Of a DNA stretch of 64,000 bases, positions 34,801 to 40,748 are shown one piece after another (the first letter of the stretch is position 1; every line of letters begins with the position of its first letter). Below the pieces are notes generated by a model, which did no database searches, was not told the DNA's origin, and saw only the letters and a list, made by a program, of their open reading frames with translations. Location: positions 171,824 through 235,823 of the forward strand of contig NZ_BONQ01000077.1 in assembly GCF_016862795.1 (NCBI RefSeq). The letters run 5' to 3'. Origin of the DNA: Dactylosporangium siamense (lineage in GTDB: Bacteria; Actinomycetota; Actinomycetes; Mycobacteriales; Micromonosporaceae). The translations under genes were made by a program, and so were the position numbers.

Positions 34801-35760
34801 CAGCGTTTCGATGTGTACGCGCAGCGCGACCTCGATCGACGGGTGCGCACAGTCGGCGTTGAGCACCAGGGTCGCCCCGCGCAGATCCCACCGCGTCGCG
34901 TGCACCGTGTCGATCACCTGACCCGGCGTGACCGGATCACCGATGCCGAGGTGCTCGCCGATGACCTCCGGCAGCACCGTCGCCTCGATCGCCAGCCACC
35001 GCGCGATCGTCAGCAGGAACGCTACGAGGCGCTCCCGCGTGCCGTTGCGGTCCTCCGACACCAGCGACTCCGGCCGGTCGTGCCGGTTCAGGAACGCCGG
35101 GTCCGCGCGGATCGCCCGCAGCAGCTCCGCCAGGCGCTTCTGCGGTTCGTCGTCCAGCGCGGTCGCGAGGTCCTGCGTCTGGCCCTCCGGTCCCCGGATC
35201 AGCGCCTCGATCGTGGCCGGCTGATACGCGGCCGGCCGCCGGCCGATCCACCGGTGCAGCAGCCACCAGCCGATCTCCGCGGCCGCCTCCCGCCGTCCGG
35301 TCCGGATCGCGGCGAGCGCGCGGCGGTGCGGCTGGGCGTAGGTCTGGGAGAACCGCTCGAACGCGGCCCGGTCGCTGGAGGCGTCCTGCGACGGCTCGAG
35401 GTCGCCCGGCTGCACCCCGCGCTCGGCGGCGGCGATGCCCGCCCACAGCGCGTCGTGCAGGAACGGCGTCGTCACCAGCAGCGCCGCCTCGGCCCCGCTG
35501 AACCGCACGTCCTGCGGCAGGAACTCGATCAGGCTCGCCACCTGCGCCGACATCCGTTGCGCGAAGTCACCGTCCTGCCACGGATCGTCGTTCAGGTCGG
35601 CCGCCGATCGTTTGCGTGCCGCAGCGAGCTGGCGGACGAGCGCCGCCGCCCGGTCGCGATGTGACGCACCGTCGGTCACCCGGCCCCACACCGTGTGCTG
35701 TGCCGCGAACGTTTCCCAGCCGTCAGGAGCCATGCGGGAAAACTTACCGGCCAATGGCAA
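31810..35760 (-). CDS. Hsp90-like GHKL ATPase with eight C-terminal ~66-residue repeats
   Basis: 1316 residues from a TTG at 35760, seven bases after AGGAG; ATG 35733 is an alternative. Residues ~10-340 are helical with an HD-like segment TTPFLHDALWAGIAA. The GHKL ATPase spans ~365-570: N-box RELYQNALDA (Glu396, Asn400), CVDNGIGM (447-452) and RFGIGVLSYF (495-504). An Hsp90-middle-like part has LNRDLAPRLSVDRTKIL (652-668). An acidic loop DEDDEDEE lies near 604-611. From ~788 to the end are eight repeats, each opening SRDLDGSxPWLD and closing with a helix and R-L-x-x-L-G-Y. Related Hsp90-plus-repeat proteins are known from predicted bacterial conflict systems; function here is inferred. Confidence 0.85.
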   Translation of the reverse strand: MPLAGKFSRMAPDGWETFAAQHTVWGRVTDGASHRDRAAALVRQLAAARKRSAADLNDDPWQDGDFAQRMSAQVASLIEFLPQDVRFSGAEAALLVTTPFLHDALWAGIAAAERGVQPGDLEPSQDASSDRAAFERFSQTYAQPHRRALAAIRTGRREAAAEIGWWLLHRWIGRRPAAYQPATIEALIRGPEGQTQDLATALDDEPQKRLAELLRAIRADPAFLNRHDRPESLVSEDRNGTRERLVAFLLTIARWLAIEATVLPEVIGEHLGIGDPVTPGQVIDTVHATRWDLRGATLVLNADCAHPSIEVALRVHIETLNQLLAEAQRAAARDETLKALQHLPNRAATDEVRPAVIDGAPAYQSAGVRFRLAEDRVRELLMGEQLYGDPALAIRELYQNALDACRYREARTEFLNRTGPEQQPWDGRIRFEQGVDDAGRGYLDCVDNGIGMGVRELSEVFSQAGVRLADLPEFLEEQTEWARLDPPVQLFPNSRFGIGVLSYFMLADELTVETCRMGRDGQAGERLRVSIAGPGSLFRIQVLGPGTDSGTTVRLHLREGVTVASVEELRKLLWVAEFGTDATDGVETQQWAPGQLSEAATAVDEDDEDEEGVGAGVVPAEGSRVWWCKGTGALLADGLYAGKEIFGAVVNLNRDLAPRLSVDRTKILAYREDDVDRLLWEAVPALTAPGTTLLGYEWLCRLAPIRPLVADLVFEQAIERGHGKWDMDGEIVDAAVTGCFVANDGPVGGPDELVEWRLTALAAGGRYRKVLKPGADWKRALRSRPSDALLLSVDVDGTGPWLDPVDIVPLVHLVRAARKTGRSALEIAARLDQLGYEPSVGAAHVGVDPDDLVFTSRDVDGTRPWMHPDQPVHLVHLLRATHKTGRPIQQIVARLRQLGFDVDVDVDMLPIEQFGPKDLTIASRDLDGSHPWLDPREPVTRLHVLRAAHKVDLPADETAARLALLGYPLEPGWESLTVESDDLVLISRDLDSTSPWLDLLEEVAPVHVLRAAERTGRPVAEVVTRLRSFGFTLGGNLDALDTVKLEPEDLQLASRDLDSSQPWLDPARPVPLIHLLRATEATGRDVADVATRLATVGYRVDVDPDAILIDHLEPDDLTITSEDLDGSDPWLDPMKAVPTIRILRAAQRTRRSVHDIAARLTFLGYAVSLQGSGPSLDQVEPDDLLITSRDLDGSQPWLDLDEQVPLPHLLQAARRVRRPVHEVAARLETLGYTVDVDLSSIQVDSVKPNDLLLASTDLDGSRPWLDASQPVPLNHLLAAAQKIRKPIEDVSSRLRALGYSVPDVDSRLPRLRPGGV
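31813..33399 (-). repeat. Coding array of eight ~66-codon repeats
   Basis: Each unit encodes a strand ending S-x-D-[VL]-D, the turn G-[ST]-x-P-W-[LM], a helix containing [HR]-[VLI]-L-x-A-[AT], a second helix ending A-R-L-x-x-[LF]-G-[YF], and a final P-[DEN]-D. The pattern fits a winged helix-turn-helix-like unit. Units differ enough (roughly half identical) that this is an old array, not a recent slippage product. Confidence 0.85.
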
Positions 35761-35807
35761 CGGACCGCTCCTGTTGGGGCCGAACGGCCGGTCGCGCGTT
35801 GTTGCGT

Positions 35808-35821
35808 GCGCAAGCTACGGT
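35808..35821 (+). promoter_or_regulatory. Candidate -10 region for the lectin gene
   Basis: GCGCAAGCTACGGT ends in TACGGT and matches the motif at 17703-17716 in thirteen of fourteen positions. It lies 40 bases before the ATG at 35862, in the 101-base divergent gap to the Hsp90-like gene. Confidence 0.4.
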
Positions 35822-35861
35822 GCAGCGGGCAATGATGGCCACTGGAAGGAGCACGTCGGGT

Positions 35862-37544
35862 ATGTCCGTCGCTGAAGACGGCAACGAGCAGGAGCAGCCG
35901 GGCAAAACGCCGCGGCGTGCGGACCGTGCGGCTCGGCATCGCGTCTCGCCGACGGCCTCCGCCACCGCGAAGATCCCCGTCCTGCCGGAGCCGTTCAACC
36001 CGGCGAAGCCGACGTTCCCGACAGGCTCGGCGATTCCCCGCCAACGTCGTGGAGGCCCCACGGCGATCGCGACCGCCTCGATTCCGCTCGTTCCCGTCAC
36101 CGACGACGAGCCGGACACCTTCTACATCGGTGAGCCCGACGCCGACCTCCCGTCCGACGCCGACCTCCCGTCCGACGCCGACCTCCCGTCCGACGCCGAG
36201 CTGCCTTCCGACGCCGACCTCGCTGTCGACTCGGACCTCGCTTCCGGCTCTTCCGGCGCGGACCTCGCTTCCGGCGCGGACCTCGCTTCCGGCGCGGACC
36301 TCGCTTCCGGCGCGGACCTGGCTTCCGACCCTTCCGGCTCTTCCGGTGTGGACCCGGACCCGCGTTCTGACGCCGGTTCGCTTCCCGATGCGGACCTGCT
36401 GCCCGCCGCCGGTTTCGCGGTCGGTGCTGCTGACGGTTTCCGCGACGGTGCTGTCAGCGATGTTGCCGACGGCCTTGCCGGCGATGCGTTCGGTGACGTG
36501 CCCGACCCGGCGACGGTCGGCACGCTGGCCGGCGAGGTCCGGGCCAGCTCGGCCGAGGCGTCGTTCGAAGCTCCGCCCGCCGGTTCGTCGTTCGAAGCCC
36601 CGCCCGCCGGCGAGCCGGCCGCGCTCGTCGAGTCCCCGGCGCTCGTGGACCCGGCCGTGTTCGCCACCACCGGGGACCCCGCCGCCGAGGCCACCGCGCC
36701 GGACCCGCAGCCAATCGGGGTCGCGCCGGTCGTGATGATGGCCGACGACTCGCCGACCGTCGCCGACTACGTGCCACCGGCCTTCGCGATCGTCACCGAC
36801 GAGGTCGAGGAGGACGGCCCCGACTACCGGGGTGCCCGCCGGCGGGCCGCGCCCTGGCGCCGGTATCCGGTCGGGGCGGTCGCCGTCGCCGTCCTGATCC
36901 TCCTGGTCACCGCCGCCGTGGTCCTGCAGCTGGTCCGCCACACCGACGACAACCCGGTCCCGGCCGCGGTGGACGCCAGCCCGCGCTACCCGGGCGTCGG
37001 CGGCCTGCCCGAGCTGACCAGCGCCGCCACGTCGCCGTCACCGTCGGACGCCCCGTCCTCGGCCAGCCCCTCACCGAGCCGCACGAAGGCCTCCGCGCGC
37101 GCCTCGGCGTCCCCGTCGAAGTCCGCCACCTCCGTGGCGCCGCCGCCCCCGCTGCTCACCGGCCAGCTGCGCGGCACCGGCTCCACCAAGTGCCTGGAAT
37201 ACCGCTCCGGCGAGAACAACCGCGCGGTCATCGACAACTGCGACCCCCGCGGGTCCCGCAGCACCAACCAGCGCTGGACCTTCCAGGGCGACGGCACCGT
37301 CCGCGCCGACGGCGCCTGCCTCGACGTCCAGAACGCCGGCACCGGCAACGGCACCGCCGTGCAGCTCTACGCCTGCAACGGCACCGTCGCCCAGAAGTGG
37401 ACCCTCGCCGACGGCACCATCCGCAACCCCCACTCGGGTCGCTGCCTGGACGTCGCCAACGGCGGCACCGGCGCCGGCAACCCCGTCATCATCTGGGACT
37501 GCTCCGGCGCCCCCAACCAGAAGTGGACCGTCCAGGCCTACTGA
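35862..37544 (+). CDS. Single-pass membrane protein with extracellular ricin-type (CBM13) lectin domain
   Basis: 560 residues; the ATG at 35862 follows GGAAGGAG. A long disordered N-terminal half (about 1-320) includes two hexapeptide repeat blocks (ADLPSD and ADLASG). One membrane helix (about 333-355) follows a basic stretch RGARRRAAPWRR, so the N-terminus should be cytoplasmic and the rest outside. A Ser/Pro/Ala linker leads to a ricin B-like beta-trefoil (about 435-560) with CLEYRSGENN, CLDVQNAGTGNGTAVQLYAC, QKWTLADGTI and CLDVANGGTGAGNPV. It probably binds sugar at the surface. The divergent position to the Hsp90-like gene may be coincidental. Confidence 0.85.
   Translation: MSVAEDGNEQEQPGKTPRRADRAARHRVSPTASATAKIPVLPEPFNPAKPTFPTGSAIPRQRRGGPTAIATASIPLVPVTDDEPDTFYIGEPDADLPSDADLPSDADLPSDAELPSDADLAVDSDLASGSSGADLASGADLASGADLASGADLASDPSGSSGVDPDPRSDAGSLPDADLLPAAGFAVGAADGFRDGAVSDVADGLAGDAFGDVPDPATVGTLAGEVRASSAEASFEAPPAGSSFEAPPAGEPAALVESPALVDPAVFATTGDPAAEATAPDPQPIGVAPVVMMADDSPTVADYVPPAFAIVTDEVEEDGPDYRGARRRAAPWRRYPVGAVAVAVLILLVTAAVVLQLVRHTDDNPVPAAVDASPRYPGVGGLPELTSAATSPSPSDAPSSASPSPSRTKASARASASPSKSATSVAPPPPLLTGQLRGTGSTKCLEYRSGENNRAVIDNCDPRGSRSTNQRWTFQGDGTVRADGACLDVQNAGTGNGTAVQLYACNGTVAQKWTLADGTIRNPHSGRCLDVANGGTGAGNPVIIWDCSGAPNQKWTVQAY
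36138..36330 (+). repeat. Two in-frame 18-base tandem repeat blocks
   Basis: The first block repeats GCCGACCTCCCGTCCGAC-type units about four to five times (to ~36226). The second repeats GCTTCCGGCGCGGACCTC-type units about five times (36241-36320). Both encode acidic/serine hexapeptides in the lectin protein's disordered cytoplasmic region. Confidence 0.85.
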
Positions 37545-37945
37545 CGCGGACCGTCCCACGTCCGGGCCGCCACCGGGCCGTCACCCGCCGCCGCTGTCGT
37601 GATCGAAGGCGCGGGTCGGTCGTCCGGACGGCCCCAGGGCGCCTTGGATCAACCGGCATGATCCAGCGCCGTCGAGGTCACCATCCGGTGCCGCCACACC
37701 GCCGTTGGATCAGGCGCTGTGGACAAAACACCCAGATCGGCGCGCGAGCGCGACCCGCACCACGATCGAAGGATCTTGCGCGCGTGATCGAAGAGCCGGG
37801 TGGTCGCGCGGGCGGCAAGAAGTCTTCCGGATCACGCGTGTTCCCCCGGTCGCACCACGGGCGGAACCACGAGCCCCTCGCCGTGTGCGGCGAATGTTCG
37901 CAGGGCCGGACGTCGCGGGGCGGCTTCGCCCGCAGGGGCAGGGGG
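37545..37945. other. 401-base convergent gap without a gene
   Basis: No frame here shows a start with ribosome site or family similarity. The visible content is scattered GATC-containing repeats (TTGGATCAACCGG, TTGGATCAGGCG, GATCGAAGG) and the hairpin at 37781-37838. Confidence 0.6.
37781..37838. terminator. Bulged hairpin at a convergent junction (repeat family copy 3)
   Basis: CGCGTGATCGAAGA (37781-37794) pairs with TCTTCCGGATCACGCG (37823-37838) except for a CG bulge, across a 28-base loop. The right arm carries the TCTTCCGGATCA core shared with the hairpins at 24528 and 58774. Confidence 0.5.
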
Positions 37946-38953
37946 TCAGGCGGCTTCGGTGAGCGAGGTCTTGCTGTTGGCCGGGATCGAGTCGAGGACG
38001 GCGCGGATGTCCTGGGTGCGGTCGGCGTCGACGGGGGTGACCGTGATGTCGAGGCCGGGGCGGCTCGTCTCGACGGCGCGGGTGTTCTTCGCGCGCTGCT
38101 GTGGGACGCGGCGCTTCTTGCGGGAGATCGTGGAGGCGACGATGGCCGACTGGCGGGCGGCGTCGAGCGTGTCGCGCAGCTCGGCGGCCTCCTCGGCGAC
38201 CCCGGCGGCCTCCTCGGCGAGGGCGTGGGCGGCGACGACCGCCACGTCCGCGGCCTTGACGGCGGTGCGCTCGGCTGCGGCGGCCGCGTCGTAGAGGCGG
38301 CGGGCCCGGCTCTCCGCGGAGCGGCGCAGCTCGATCTCGCGGGCCTGCAGCTCGTGCAGCTGGTCCCAGCCGGAGGCGCCCTTGAAGACGGACTCGAGGG
38401 CGTCGACGGTGATGTCGCCGCGCTTGAAGGCGGCGAGGGCGGCCCGGGACACCTCGCGCTTGTCTTCCTCTTCCGCGTCGGTCGGCTCGGAAGGGTCGAC
38501 GGCCGCGGCGATGCGCAGGGCCTCCTCGTAGGCCTTCTGGGCGACGTCGAACGTGGTCCACGCGACCTCGCGGGCCTGCTGCGCGGCGAGGGCGCGGGCC
38601 TGGGCCTCGACGACCTCGATCTGGGCGCGCTTGGCGGCGGTGGCGGTCGCGGCGGCCTGGCGGATCAGCTCGCCGGCCTCGACGCGGAGGCGGGCGCGCT
38701 CGGCGGGGCTGAGGCTGGCGTCGGCCTCGGCGACCTCGGCGCGGCGCTCGGCCCGGTTGATGCGGTGCAGGCTCCACCGGGACAGGATCGCGGCGAAGAG
38801 GATGAACAGGACGATGACACCCATCAGTGCGGCCCACACGGCGAGGGCGCCGGTGATGGGGTCGAGGCCGAGGATGCCCCTGCCGCCGTCGAGGGTCCAG
38901 GGCAGGCCCTCGCCTGTGGATGACCCGTGCGTGGCGGGTGCGGAAAGAGCCAC
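37946..38953 (-). CDS. Membrane-anchored alanine-rich coiled-coil protein
   Basis: 335 residues from the GTG at 38953, seven bases after GGAGG; the open frame upstream is longer but lacks a site. A short outside segment precedes a membrane helix (about 38-62, TGALAVWAALMGVIVLFILF). The remaining ~270 residues are mainly alanine/glutamate/arginine helix with heptad character (about 70-270), interrupted by an acidic patch DAEEEDKRE. The C-terminal tail is basic (ISRKKRRVPQQRAKN). It may be a cytoskeletal or membrane-organising protein. No known family recognised. Confidence 0.72.
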   Translation of the reverse strand: MALSAPATHGSSTGEGLPWTLDGGRGILGLDPITGALAVWAALMGVIVLFILFAAILSRWSLHRINRAERRAEVAEADASLSPAERARLRVEAGELIRQAAATATAAKRAQIEVVEAQARALAAQQAREVAWTTFDVAQKAYEEALRIAAAVDPSEPTDAEEEDKREVSRAALAAFKRGDITVDALESVFKGASGWDQLHELQAREIELRRSAESRARRLYDAAAAAERTAVKAADVAVVAAHALAEEAAGVAEEAAELRDTLDAARQSAIVASTISRKKRRVPQQRAKNTRAVETSRPGLDITVTPVDADRTQDIRAVLDSIPANSKTSLTEAA

Positions 38954-39024
38954 GGGACGACCTCCGGCTGTGCGTGTCGCTACAGCGTAATGGTCGTGCG
39001 CTGGGCCGGTCGACCCATCGAAGG

Positions 39025-39061
39025 GTGACAATTCGATGAAAAGCCGGACACGAATTGTCAC
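39025..39061. promoter_or_regulatory. Perfect 11-bp inverted repeat, candidate operator
   Basis: GTGACAATTCG and CGAATTGTCAC face each other across 15 bases, 72 bases upstream of the coiled-coil gene. The loop is GC-poor and no T tract follows, so an operator is more likely than a terminator. Confidence 0.5.
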
Positions 39062-39196
39062 GGCCACCTGGAAAAGTGCCGGTCAGCAGGGGTGACGTGG
39101 TGGCGGACGGTGATGATCATCAGGTTGCTGTCGGGGACTTGTCACCAGAACGTGATCGTGAACGGTAATTCAGGTGTCCTGCCGGCGGGTGATCGC

Positions 39197-39202
39197 TAGC
39201 CT
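39197..39202 (+). promoter_or_regulatory. Candidate -10 element for the leader peptide transcript
   Basis: TAGCCT seven bases before the ATG at 39210, the same spacing as at other leaderless starts in this window. Confidence 0.45.
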
Positions 39203-39209
39203 GCGCCAC

Positions 39210-39248
39210 ATGTGCTTGCGTGTCGTGCTCTCGCCGCCCATCCGCTAG
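39210..39248 (+). CDS. 12-codon leader peptide candidate
   Basis: ATG to TAG encodes MCLRVVLSPPIR. A TAGCCT hexamer is seven bases upstream, so the peptide would be translated from the 5' end of a leaderless mRNA. Its stop codon is the first base pair of a nested hairpin region, and the EamA gene begins 115 bases later. The single cysteine and the paired prolines are possible stalling points. It is too short to judge by similarity. Confidence 0.45.
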   Translation: MCLRVVLSPPIR

Positions 39249-39315
39249 CGGGCAGGCGAACGACCCCGGAAACCGCACCGATGACAAGGGTCCGGTGCCG
39301 GTGACGGCTGCCCGC
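39248..39315 (+). ncRNA. Nested hairpin region between leader peptide and EamA gene
   Basis: GCGGGCAG (39248-39255) pairs with CTGCCCGC (39308-39315), enclosing GCACCG (39275-39280) paired with CGGTGC (39293-39298). The outer stem begins in the leader peptide's stop codon, so a ribosome there would block it. A cis-acting attenuator is likely; it does not match a riboswitch class that I recognise. Confidence 0.45.
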
Positions 39316-39363
39316 GTTTCGTGAAGGTCGGCATTCTCACGACAATTCGGGAGTCAAGTACAA

Positions 39364-40497
39364 ATGGGACATAACCATTCTCTGCCCGTCGGGCGGGGAC
39401 TGTTCTTCATCGCGTTCGCGGCCGCTTCATGGGGCGTCGGCGGGTTCGTCGCCGCCGTCCTGTACGACCACAGCGGGCTCGGCCCGATCGCGGTCACCTT
39501 CTGGCGGTACCTCGGTGGCCTCCTGCTGCTCGCGGCCATGCGCCCCCTCAGAAAAGCCCGCCTCAGCAAGCCGACCAAGACGTGGATGGTCGTCAACGGG
39601 CTCGGGATGGCGCTCTACCAGACGGCGTACTACGTGGCGATCGACCTCGCCGGCGTCGCCGTCGCCACCGTCGTCGTCCTCGGCTCCGGGCCGGTGCTGG
39701 TCACCCTCGGCGCGCGGGTGTTCCTCGGCGAGCGGCTCGGCCGGACCGGCGCCGCGACCGTGGCCGTTTCCCTCGCCGGCCTGGTGCTGCTGACCAGCGA
39801 CGTCAACCAGGACGGCGGTGGGGGACACCCGATCGAGGGCCTCGCGGTGGCACTGGTGTCCGCGGCCGGATACGCCGCCGTCACGCTGCTCAACCGGGCG
39901 GCGAAGGACGACCCGTACGACTCGGCGCTCGGCGGTTTCGCGGTCGGCACGGTGGTGCTGCTGCCGCTCGCCCTGATGGAGGGGCTGCTGCCCACGCGCG
40001 GCGGGATCGGGGTGACGGCCGGGCTGCTGGCGTTCCTCGGCGCGGTGCCGACCGCCCTGGCCTACGCGCTGTTCTTCGCGGGCCTGACAGTGGTCAGGGC
40101 CACGACCGCATCGGTCGTGGCCCTGGTCGAGCCGCTCGCCGCGGTGGCGCTCGGCGTCCTGGTCCTGCACGAGCCGCTGACCGGGTGGTCAGCGGCCGGC
40201 GCGGGGTTGTTGCTGTCGGCGGTCGTGACCCTCAGCCTGACCGAGGGTCAGGGAGCTCGGCGCAGCCGCACCACGGCGGTGACCGCGAAGGCCCCCGCCG
40301 CGACCGCTGCGGCGAGCCCCCACCACCAGAGGCGGGAGGAGTCCGCCGGGGCGGGCGGAGCGGCCCTTGCCGACGGCGGTGGCGGTGACTGCGCGGGGCG
40401 CGACTCCACCACCGACGTGGCCTTGACCGGGCTCGCACCCGGGCCGGTGACCACGACGGTCCACGTGCCCGGTGAGAGGACCGGACCCGAGGCGTAG
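39364..40497 (+). CDS. EamA/DMT-family transporter with an unusual C-terminal extension
   Basis: The ATG at 39364 lies ten bases after GGGAG. Residues 1-298 form a normal ten-helix drug/metabolite transporter with two EamA halves (SWGVGGFVAAVLYDHSGLGP at the start; LVEPLAAVALGVLVLHEPLTGW near the end). The family normally stops there. Here the frame runs on for about 80 residues of Ala/Arg/Gly-rich sequence that is wholly antisense to the gene at 40248, suggesting either a lost stop codon or a fortuitous extension. The substrate is unknown; leader-peptide control would point to an amino acid or related metabolite. Confidence 0.83.
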   Translation: MGHNHSLPVGRGLFFIAFAAASWGVGGFVAAVLYDHSGLGPIAVTFWRYLGGLLLLAAMRPLRKARLSKPTKTWMVVNGLGMALYQTAYYVAIDLAGVAVATVVVLGSGPVLVTLGARVFLGERLGRTGAATVAVSLAGLVLLTSDVNQDGGGGHPIEGLAVALVSAAGYAAVTLLNRAAKDDPYDSALGGFAVGTVVLLPLALMEGLLPTRGGIGVTAGLLAFLGAVPTALAYALFFAGLTVVRATTASVVALVEPLAAVALGVLVLHEPLTGWSAAGAGLLLSAVVTLSLTEGQGARRSRTTAVTAKAPAATAAASPHHQRREESAGAGGAALADGGGGDCAGRDSTTDVALTGLAPGPVTTTVHVPGERTGPEA

Positions 40498-40748
40498 AAG
40501 CCGCGGCCCTCCGCCGCGGCGTTGAGCTGCAGGGGGCCGATCGTCCGGCCGCCGGCCGCGGACGCGGTCAGCACCAGCCGGAGGTCACCCTCGGCCGGGC
40601 GGCCGTCCGCGCTGAACGCGCGGACGGTCACCCCCTCGGCGCCGTCCCCGGCGACCTCAAGCTTGAGGTCGCCGGGAACGTCCGCGTAGGCGGTGCCGGG
40701 CGCGAGGCCCAGCACCACGAACGCGAGCAGAGCGAAAACGAACTTCAC
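40248..40748 (-). CDS. Secreted protein with C-terminal membrane anchor
   Basis: 166 residues. GTG start at 40748 overlaps the stop of the large upstream gene (GTGA), so the two form an operon. A signal peptide (FVFALLAFVVLGLAPGTAYA) is followed by a ~90-residue beta-sandwich-like domain (VTVRAFSADGRPAEGDLRLVLT, FYASGPVLSPGTWTVVVTG), a proline-rich linker, and a C-terminal helix with RLRR tail. The domain resembles CopC/YtkA-like or FixH-like extracellular folds, but no metal ligands stand out. Its 3' half is antisense to the EamA extension. It probably works with the ThuA/dehydrogenase protein at the cell surface. Confidence 0.75.
   Translation of the reverse strand: MKFVFALLAFVVLGLAPGTAYADVPGDLKLEVAGDGAEGVTVRAFSADGRPAEGDLRLVLTASAAGGRTIGPLQLNAAAEGRGFYASGPVLSPGTWTVVVTGPGASPVKATSVVESRPAQSPPPPSARAAPPAPADSSRLWWWGLAAAVAAGAFAVTAVVRLRRAP

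Larger units (their letters stand above)
38954..39363. other. 410-base divergent gap with palindrome, leader peptide and structured RNA
   Basis: Besides the three elements listed separately, the region is AT-richer than its neighbours and has no long coding frame. The sequence GACAATTCG of the palindrome reappears at 39341-39349, shortly before the EamA start. Confidence 0.55.

Noticed and set aside
32914..35664. Long plus-strand frame opposite the Hsp90-like gene
   Set aside because: It mirrors the codons of the real gene and has no ribosome site or recognisable domain.
39248..39315. SAM-IV or another known riboswitch
   Set aside because: The nested stems do not show the conserved core of a riboswitch class I can recognise; attenuation by the short peptide explains the layout better.
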